Shown here in pieces: positions 6,590 to 11,722 of a DNA stretch of 19,759 nt; within the stretch, counting starts at the first letter, position 1, and each line of letters starts with the position of its first letter. A program made the position numbers and the translations under genes. Source of the DNA: Candidatus Woesearchaeota archaeon (lineage in GTDB: Archaea; Nanobdellota; Nanobdellia; Woesearchaeales; GW2011-AR9); contig JAGVYX010000004.1 of assembly GCA_018303045.1 (NCBI GenBank), positions 1 through 19,759 of the forward strand. The letters are read 5' to 3'. The notes under the pieces are model-generated. The model had not been told where the DNA came from, did no database searches, and worked only from the letters and a program-made list of their open reading frames with translations.

Positions 6590-7589
6590 TTCTGCTCTTA
6601 ACTGGTTCAGCTTCTTCCGGAAATACATGTTTGGGCAGATAAGATTTTTTATGGTAATGGTTTAATTCGATCAGGTTGAAGCGCTCGATTAAATCTTTGA
6701 ATTCTTCCCTTAACTGCACGAGAATAACGCGTATTCCTTTCTTATCAATAGCTTCCAAATCCAATTCCAAGTCCCAGTCACCCAGAGTCTTATTTAATTG
6801 GACAATCTCTTTAGTGTTGAGAATATATTCCATTAATTTGTTTTCCCGCTCCGGACCGAGGTTGTGCAGCTTTAAAAATAGCCGCGCGGCGGTAATCCCC
6901 AGTTTTTCTTTGTTAAGGTTATACTTGAATCCTTTGACGATATTTCGTTTAGAGAGGCTTTTAAGAATGGATTTAATCGTTTTTATGTTCAAATCGGTTT
7001 TTCTCGCCAAATGAGAATACCTAATCACCGGATTACCTACGATGTTCTTAATTACCGATAGTTCATTGGAGCTGAAGGTTTCCCGCTCCCGATCGCCTCC
7101 GACAATCTTTTCTACATGCAGGGTATGCAAAACGGTGTTTTTAGCCAGATAATGCCTGGGGTAAACGTAGGAAACAACGTTTAACAGAATCTTGTAATCA
7201 TTAAGCATGGGCAATGAAGCAATAATTTTCTTTAATTCTTTATTAAATCTGGATGGGTTGGGAGCCAGAAATTCGGCAACCAGATCAAACTCGCCGGTCA
7301 GCTCGTAGATTGTCGAAATATAGTCATTTTCCAGCAGTTCGCTGATAATTTTATGCTTATCTTTCTCTCCAACGTATCCGCCTTTAAAATAAACCCGAAA
7401 TAGAATCAATCCTAGAAAGGAATAATCGAAAATGCAGTAGGGCGCATGAATGATTTTTTCTTTCTCCAATACCGATAAGTTATACTTTAATCTTTGAGAA
7501 CTCTTGTTTAAATGCTGGGCAATTTGTTTAATCGGCGTACGGGCATTTTCAATACGGCAGTAAAGCAGATTATGGTCAAGCTTAGGCAT
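6567..7589 (-). CDS. Double Lrp/AsnC-like transcription regulator (paralogue 1)
   Basis: The 340-residue protein contains two consecutive AsnC-like units. Each is a winged-helix segment (about 5-50 and 170-225) followed by a ligand-binding-like RAM segment. The RAM cores show YELTGEFDLVAEF and NKTLGDWDLELDL. It shares architecture and the closing KKSYLP motif with the gene at 15790-16743. An in-frame TTG lies one codon upstream, but the ATG at 7587-7589 is preferred. The last 20 or so residues (after SYLPKH) run past the point where the paralogue ends. The final SRPTI residues are encoded by the inverted repeat of the IS remnant, so the stop codon seems to have been acquired by insertion. Its targets are unknown. 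Confidence 0.82.
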   Translation of the reverse strand: MPKLDHNLLYCRIENARTPIKQIAQHLNKSSQRLKYNLSVLEKEKIIHAPYCIFDYSFLGLILFRVYFKGGYVGEKDKHKIISELLENDYISTIYELTGEFDLVAEFLAPNPSRFNKELKKIIASLPMLNDYKILLNVVSYVYPRHYLAKNTVLHTLHVEKIVGGDRERETFSSNELSVIKNIVGNPVIRYSHLARKTDLNIKTIKSILKSLSKRNIVKGFKYNLNKEKLGITAARLFLKLHNLGPERENKLMEYILNTKEIVQLNKTLGDWDLELDLEAIDKKGIRVILVQLREEFKDLIERFNLIELNHYHKKSYLPKHVFPEEAEPVKSRSRPTILS

Positions 7590-7628
7590 CAAGCCTTAAG
7601 AATTTTTTATTTCCTAATAAATTTTGTC

Positions 7629-7635
7629 TTTATAT
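7629..7635 (+). promoter_or_regulatory. TATA box for the DAC-like gene
   Basis: TTTATAT is centred 29 bp upstream of the GTG at 7661 and supports that start and a leaderless transcript. The 71-bp divergent gap (7590-7660) also has AAATTTATTA on the minus strand, about 30 bp from the regulator's ATG. Confidence 0.6.
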
Positions 7636-7660
7636 GGGATAAAAGTAAAAAACAAGAGTA

Positions 7661-8434
7661 GTGAAATATATATATTGGTGTGGGCCTTCACTTCTCATGG
7701 AAAAGGGGGATTTGTTCTGGTGGCTGGTAGATTATCATTGCCAAGTTAATTTAAAAGAAGCTTCTCCTTACATTAAGGCCGGTGTTCTGGATAATAAAGG
7801 AGGTTTATATAAGGAAGGGCGAGATGCCGGCTGCCCTTACCAAGGCGTTTTAGTGGTAGCTAATGGCTCTACGCTGGCGGATCGCTTGGTTGAAGATCAT
7901 GTAATTCATGATGAACCGGATGAATTTGTGGCAGTTCCGGCCAGGGATCACTTTTTTAATTATTTAAATCGCCAGTCTACGGAGGACGGAGCTTATATCT
8001 TTGATGGATCCAATCAGCGCATCACTACTGTTGGGGAATTAAACAATAATCCTCGCAATTTTCCAAGAGATTTTTTAACCTATTCTAGAATTCCGCGTGA
8101 CTTTGTTTCGGCTGGTGGGCAGCTTCCCCTAAGCATGATTGGCACCAAAACCAGGCTGGCCATTAAATTGCCCTGCGCTTATGATAATACTGAAGCTTTC
8201 CAAATTAAGCGAAGCCGTTACGGAACTTTAGGAATGGGCAAAGTAACTCACTTCACTAAAGATGGTTTAGAGCGGGAATTCTTATTTGATTATAAGCCAG
8301 ATTCTTCCGGGTCGTTTATTGATCCGAAGCAGGGAATTGTCGGGCTGCTTAGAACTTATCAGCGTGACGGCGCAGGAACATTATACAGAGCTTCAGAAGA
8401 AATAGTTGACTCTAAAGCCTTAAAGGATTATTAA
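7661..8434 (+). CDS. Divergent diadenylate-cyclase-like protein
   Basis: The 257-residue soluble protein starts with GTG (MKYIYWCG), supported by a TATA box 29 bp upstream. I do not recognise it outright. Its C-terminal half has the order of motifs seen in DisA_N/DAC domains. DGAYIFDG (109-116) stands where DAC enzymes have DGA, and GTKTRLAI (161-168) stands where they have GTRHRAA. It is followed by a TEAFQIKRSRYGTLG strand-turn segment (177-191) where DACs have T/S-D-A-..-VVSEETG. Archaeal DacZ has a similar overall length (about 270). If the match is right, it would bind ATP and make, or have once made, c-di-AMP, but the RHR motif is changed to KTR. It could instead be an unrelated alpha/beta protein. 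It is divergent from a double-AsnC regulator. Confidence 0.5.
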   Translation: MKYIYWCGPSLLMEKGDLFWWLVDYHCQVNLKEASPYIKAGVLDNKGGLYKEGRDAGCPYQGVLVVANGSTLADRLVEDHVIHDEPDEFVAVPARDHFFNYLNRQSTEDGAYIFDGSNQRITTVGELNNNPRNFPRDFLTYSRIPRDFVSAGGQLPLSMIGTKTRLAIKLPCAYDNTEAFQIKRSRYGTLGMGKVTHFTKDGLEREFLFDYKPDSSGSFIDPKQGIVGLLRTYQRDGAGTLYRASEEIVDSKALKDY

Positions 8435-8462
8435 GGAAGAAGGATGATGAGGCAATTAATTT

Positions 8463-8548
8463 TTAGGTAGTGCGTATATTTGACTGATGGATTATTGCTT
8501 TTTATGCAAAATTAGTTTAGTGTATCAATCATTTCTACACACTACTAA
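8463..8548. repeat. Imperfect long inverted repeat
   Basis: TTAGGTAGTGCGTA (8463-8476) pairs with TACACACTACTAA (8536-8548) with one bulge and one mismatch, enclosing about 59 nt. It could be a large hairpin at the 3' end of the preceding gene's transcript or a small non-autonomous element. No gene lies inside. Confidence 0.5.
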
Positions 8549-8592
8549 TTTTTACAACTATGGTAATTGTTAAATCTGCCTATTCCACAGGT

Positions 8593-8664
8593 GGTTTCTG
8601 CAAGAAACCCCAGAAAACACCGTTTTCTCGTGTGTTCGCCAGTGGTGGTTTCCAGTAGGAAACC
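8593..8664. other. Cluster of three perfect 7-bp hairpins
   Basis: Three hairpins follow one another within 72 bp. GGTTTCT-GCA-AGAAACC is at 8593-8609. AGAAAAC-ACC-GTTTTCT is at 8612-8628. GGTTTCC-AGTA-GGAAACC is at 8647-8664. The first and third are near-copies, each preceded by a GGTG/GTGG motif. A 32-codon ORF (8560-8658) crosses them but the folding is more striking than the coding potential. This is a candidate structured RNA. Sequence from 8665 to 8827 shows nothing I can name. Confidence 0.6.
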
Positions 8665-8827
8665 TGAGAATGCAAATGACCTTGGTCGCGAGTGATTGAC
8701 TTTATCATCGGTTCCTGTTATATTCTCGGCAGTGTTAATATCTGACTGTTCCCTTAGTTAGTTATAATCTTAAATAAATAGTTTTTATCAGTCAAAGGAT
8801 TACACTATCATATTCTCCCGTTTGGGA

Positions 8828-8866
8828 TTGATTTTTAGTGCGACGATGCCAAAGGCAAAAAATCAA
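8828..8866 (-). terminator. Stem-loop at the end of the small membrane protein gene
   Basis: TTGATTTTT (8828-8836) and AAAAATCAA (8858-8866) form a 9-bp stem with an inner GCC-AAA-GGC hairpin. The stem overlaps the TGA stop of the small minus-strand gene, and the minus-strand RNA carries a U-rich arm. It probably marks a transcript end. Confidence 0.45.
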
Positions 8867-9030
8867 AGTAAATCTAGAGTCCTAAGGAAAAAAGGCCAAA
8901 CATGAGGAAGAACCATACCTGCAAGAATCAAAATCCAGAATAACACATAGATAATTATCAAAAGTATAGGCCACCATTTCCAAGTTCTCGGTACACAATT
9001 ACTTTCTTTTTTCTGGTAGTAAAAATTCAT
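8863..9030 (-). CDS. Small single-helix membrane protein
   Basis: This 55-residue ORF has a polar N terminus (MNFYYQKKESNCVPRTWKW). One strong transmembrane helix follows (PILLIIIYVLFWILILAGMV), then a short aromatic tail. A TTG six codons upstream would extend it to 61 residues. The ATG at 9028-9030 is preferred because a TATA-like CTTTTTAACA (about 9052-9061) is centred 26 bp upstream. I do not recognise a family. The composition is that of a real membrane microprotein and a stem-loop closes the gene, so it is likely but not certain. Confidence 0.55.
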   Translation of the reverse strand: MNFYYQKKESNCVPRTWKWWPILLIIIYVLFWILILAGMVLPHVWPFFLRTLDLL

Positions 9031-9190
9031 TGCGTCCAATGGTGCCAAGATTGTTAAAAAGGTTAAAATACTTAGAAAAAAGAAGATTGGATGTCCTACT
9101 GTTCTGGGAATAATTAAGATAATCCAAAAGAAAGTTCTCTATCCCGAGGAATAATTTTTTTTATTTCCAGACGGCACACTTTTAAATGCA

Positions 9191-9236
9191 GGGTGTAATC
9201 ATTAGCAGATCGTTTCGATCGTTCTTGTTTACACCC
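9191..9236. other. Nested stem-internal loop-stem structure
   Basis: GGGTGTAA (9191-9198) pairs with TTACACCC (9229-9236). Inside is a second stem, GATCG-TTT-CGATC (9208-9220), separated by an internal loop of about 9 and 8 nt. A T run (9266-9272) lies 30 bp beyond. It is a candidate small structured RNA. It resembles an H/ACA-type pocket in outline but lacks a clear ACA box and K-turn, so I give it no class. The rest of 9049-9310 shows no gene. Confidence 0.4.
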
Positions 9237-9310
9237 AAGAAAGTTGATCAAGCAGTAGATAATATTTTTTAATCCCAAAAATGTTTTCTAAAATATTTTT
9301 TTCAGAAAAA

Positions 9311-9421
9311 GTGCGGTGTTGCATAATTCGATTTTTGTTCAGAAATCGGTAAAATGTTTTAATAGATAGTAGTACTCTTTTAATTGATGATTATTAATTT
9401 TGGATTTATGCAACACAGCAC
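9311..9421. mobile_element. MITE-like element with target duplication
   Basis: This 111-bp element has 16-bp terminal inverted repeats with one mismatch: GTGCGGTGTTGCATAA (9311-9326) and TTATGCAACACAGCAC (9406-9421). AGAAAAA flanks both outer ends (9304-9310 and 9422-9428); counting the terminal bases the direct repeat is CAGAAAAAG. This is the signature of a transposed element with a 7-9 bp target duplication. It has no ORF, so it would need a transposase in trans. The TGTTGCA core of the ends recalls IS6-family termini, a tentative link. Confidence 0.75.
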
Positions 9422-9434
9422 AGAAAAAGAAAAG

Positions 9435-9475
9435 TTTTATAAACGTAAAAATCTTTCTAAAAGCAAAGAGGTGAT
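9435..9475 (+). promoter_or_regulatory. TATA box and Shine-Dalgarno of the 23-residue gene
   Basis: TTTTATAAAC (9435-9444) is a good TATA box predicting a start near 9465. GAGGTGAT (9468-9475) is a full match to the archaeal 16S 3' end (AUCACCUC) and lies 5 nt before the GTG at 9481. It is the strongest ribosome-binding site in the window, where most genes look leaderless. Confidence 0.75.
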
Positions 9476-9480
9476 AATCA

Positions 9481-9552
9481 GTGGCAAAAAAGAAAGCAGC
9501 TAAGAAAAGAGGAACCAAGAAAAAATCAGGTTCTCGAAAAAAGCGATGTTAA
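9481..9552 (+). CDS. 23-residue Lys/Arg-rich microprotein
   Basis: The ORF starts with GTG and encodes MAKKKAAKKRGTKKK followed by SGSRKKRC, then TAA. Fourteen of 23 residues are Lys or Arg, so it would bind nucleic acid or another polyanion. What makes it credible is the complete gene apparatus: TATA box, perfect Shine-Dalgarno at correct spacing, and a long T-rich tract right after the stop. The composition resembles the basic AAKK tails of histone-H1-like or ribosomal proteins, but I know no named family. It lies 59 bp after the MITE-like element. Alternatively it is the fossil of a longer basic protein. Confidence 0.6.
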   Translation: MAKKKAAKKRGTKKKSGSRKKRC

Positions 9553-9572
9553 TTTCTTTTTTTTCTTTTTTT
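9553..9572 (+). terminator. Poly-T terminator after the microprotein
   Basis: A 20-nt run of T interrupted only by two C residues directly follows the TAA. Archaeal RNA polymerase terminates at such T runs. Confidence 0.65.
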
Positions 9573-9615
9573 ATACTCAAAGCATTAAATTATCGAGCAA
9601 GTAGCGCTTCTGGTA

Positions 9616-9663
9616 ATAGTAAAAGTGCATTATTTATGGTTGAATATTTGAGGCTTTTACTAT
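9616..9663 (-). terminator. Stem-loop after the transglutaminase-like gene
   Basis: A 10-bp perfect inverted repeat, ATAGTAAAAG (9616-9625) and CTTTTACTAT (9654-9663), lies 5 bp past the stop of the minus-strand transglutaminase-like gene. It is likely a 3' end structure for that transcript. It also faces the microprotein gene, so it may separate the two units. Confidence 0.45.
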
Positions 9664-9667
9664 ATCA

Positions 9668-11611
9668 TTAAAACCAGTTTATCATCGAGTTGAAAATCAT
9701 TTTTATTTTTTCTTTATAATTCTGAGCTTTTCCTGGTATGATCACCATTTCCTGGCGCGAATATTTTTGCTGGTTGGAATCTCGCCAGGTTATCTGAACT
9801 TTAAATTTGTTCTTAAACCCCAAGCGAGCTTGCCGCAGGTCTAAACTTATTTTCTCCTGCTGCCTTAACTCCGGCGTCTGCCAGCTGCTTTTAATTCCCG
9901 GACCGGTTAATTTTACCTCGACTAATTGCGGAGAGCTGAAAGAATCTTTGTTAATTAGCGCTATCATTTTGCCGGCATCAGCAAAAGTTAAAATCTCGGG
10001 ATAGTCAAAACTGATGTTTACTTTAGGCTGGTCAAACACAGCGTAATTGAAGCCTGATTTTTTTTCAATAAACTCGTTTTCAGCGCTGACAAAGATTTTA
10101 TTCCATCCGGGGTTAGCTGCCGTGATAGTCTGGCTTTTTTCCCTAATTTGGTTAATGGGCAAATCAATAATCTCGCAATCTTTCTCCAAGCAGAATTTAA
10201 CGCCGGCTAAGTTGGCATTCCCGCTATTTTTGATCTGGCAGGTTATTTTTGTTTTTTCTCCTAATTTTAATTGTTCAGAACCGCGGCAAATAAACATAAC
10301 TTGCCGGGAATAAGATTTTTCCTCATCAACAATAATTAATTTTTCTATTTCTTCCCTGGAATAACTAAGCTTGTCCGGCTGAGCTGTAAATTTATTTCTG
10401 AAAGTAACATTTTTTTCTGAGTAAATCAGCGCCGGGAAAGTATAAATATAGTTTGGATCTAAGTCTTCTGGAATTTTAATTATCCAGAATGTTTCTCTAA
10501 TCTGATTTGGCTCGAGCAGAATAGTTCGCTTATTTCTGCCAATAACGGAAACTTCCGGCGGCGTGGCCAGCTGGAGAGTGGTAGCTGCGTAATAATTGGC
10601 CCTGTTAGTCAGAATTCCCTTAACTAAATTGTGGCTGCCAAAGCCCACTTCCGGGCTGAATAATTCATACTGCAATTCTATCTCCTCAGCCAGCAGTTGG
10701 CCGCGGTCTTTAACCAATACTTCCAAATTAAGAGGCTGAGCCTGCAGTTCAACATTGTTGGCGGTCCATTGGTAAGCGCTGTCGGGATCTTGCGGATCAA
10801 AACTGTCTCTTAAATGGATATGGGTAACGTCAATATATCCGTATTCGCCAAAAGTTACATCAAAACTCACCCAGCCCACGCCGGGAAAGTAAACTTCCGC
10901 CCAGCCATGAGGCTGCCAGGGGTAGCTAAATAACGGAGAATTGGAATAACTAATTCCTTTAACAAATCTGGCCGGAATTCCCAGTGATCTAGCCATGGCG
11001 ATAAACAAGGAAGTCATTTCATCACAGACGCCTTGCCGGTTTTCTAAAACCCAGCTGGCTTTTTGGGAAGCTTTCTCCGTCAGGGTGTTAAGGTCATAAT
11101 TAACATTTTCCTCCACCCAGCTGGCTAATTTAAATACAACTTTAAACAGGTCATCTTCGCCTTCAGCTAAGTCTGCGGCCTTAGCAATAATTTTCGGATG
11201 ATGAGAATCAATGGTTTTTGTCTCGGCCAGATATTCTTCCACTCCTGTCGTATCCGTGACTGGAAAAGGCATCTTGGTTCTGATCGCTTCCCGATGATTA
11301 TTGGTTTGAATTTTGGCGATGTACTGAAAATTTTTCTTTCCTAATTCGCCGTCATCCCAGGAATATTTGATGATATTTTGCCGTGGAGTAACAGAATTTA
11401 ATAGCACCTGCTGTCGGTTGGTATTTTTGGGCACCAGCGATAATTCAGCGCTAACCTGATTAACGGAAGCGCCAGAGCCTTTGGCAATTAAATTTAATTC
11501 TCCCTTCACCTCCAATTGCAGAACTAACGAGTCATAGAGGTATAAATCAACCTGGGCTAGAGCGGTGAAGGTTAATAACAGCAGCATTAAAACCCAAAGC
11601 CTCTTTTTCAT
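9668..11611 (-). CDS. Secreted transglutaminase-like domain protein
   Basis: The 647-residue protein begins with a signal peptide (MKKRLWVLMLLLLTFTALAQ), so it is exported or membrane-tethered. A transglutaminase/protease-like core spans about 155-265 with the expected triad: Cys196 in GVCDEMTSLFIAMARSLGIP, His235 in HGWAEVYFPG, and Asp251 in WVSFDVTFGEYG. The remainder (about 290-620) is beta-rich; a segment such as KLGEKTKITCQIKNSGNA looks like a CARDB/NEW3-type Ig-like domain. There is no second transmembrane helix. Family members are thiol hydrolases or cross-linking enzymes at the cell surface; the substrate is unknown. It is divergent from leuS with TATA boxes for both in 111 bp. Its TATA (11631-11642) is about 25 bp from the ATG. 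Confidence 0.9.
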   Translation of the reverse strand: MKKRLWVLMLLLLTFTALAQVDLYLYDSLVLQLEVKGELNLIAKGSGASVNQVSAELSLVPKNTNRQQVLLNSVTPRQNIIKYSWDDGELGKKNFQYIAKIQTNNHREAIRTKMPFPVTDTTGVEEYLAETKTIDSHHPKIIAKAADLAEGEDDLFKVVFKLASWVEENVNYDLNTLTEKASQKASWVLENRQGVCDEMTSLFIAMARSLGIPARFVKGISYSNSPLFSYPWQPHGWAEVYFPGVGWVSFDVTFGEYGYIDVTHIHLRDSFDPQDPDSAYQWTANNVELQAQPLNLEVLVKDRGQLLAEEIELQYELFSPEVGFGSHNLVKGILTNRANYYAATTLQLATPPEVSVIGRNKRTILLEPNQIRETFWIIKIPEDLDPNYIYTFPALIYSEKNVTFRNKFTAQPDKLSYSREEIEKLIIVDEEKSYSRQVMFICRGSEQLKLGEKTKITCQIKNSGNANLAGVKFCLEKDCEIIDLPINQIREKSQTITAANPGWNKIFVSAENEFIEKKSGFNYAVFDQPKVNISFDYPEILTFADAGKMIALINKDSFSSPQLVEVKLTGPGIKSSWQTPELRQQEKISLDLRQARLGFKNKFKVQITWRDSNQQKYSRQEMVIIPGKAQNYKEKIKMIFNSMINWF

Positions 11612-11630
11612 GCAGTGATGGTGTTATTAT

Positions 11631-11642
11631 TTAATATAAAGG
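11631..11642 (-). promoter_or_regulatory. TATA box of the transglutaminase-like gene
   Basis: The minus strand reads CCTTTATATTAA, centred about 25 bp from the ATG at 11611. It shares the AACCTTTATA core with the srp54 and leuS promoters and predicts a leaderless mRNA. Confidence 0.7.
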
Positions 11643-11690
11643 TTTCTTAAAAAAAGGAATATAGATTCCCGGATTTGTTTTTTTAAGTAA

Positions 11691-11700
11691 CCTTTATAAA
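11691..11700 (+). promoter_or_regulatory. TATA box of leuS
   Basis: CCTTTATAAA, preceded by AA, is centred 26 bp upstream of the leuS ATG, again predicting a leaderless transcript. Confidence 0.72.
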
Positions 11701-11722
11701 AAACTGATTCTTCTTCTTAAAG

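Noticed and set aside
8560..8658. 32-codon ORF across the three hairpins
   Set aside because: No supporting promoter at correct spacing and the sequence is dominated by self-complementary stems; RNA structure explains it better.
9191..9236. H/ACA guide RNA annotation
   Set aside because: The outline fits loosely but ACA box and K-turn are not visible, so it is kept only as an unnamed structure.
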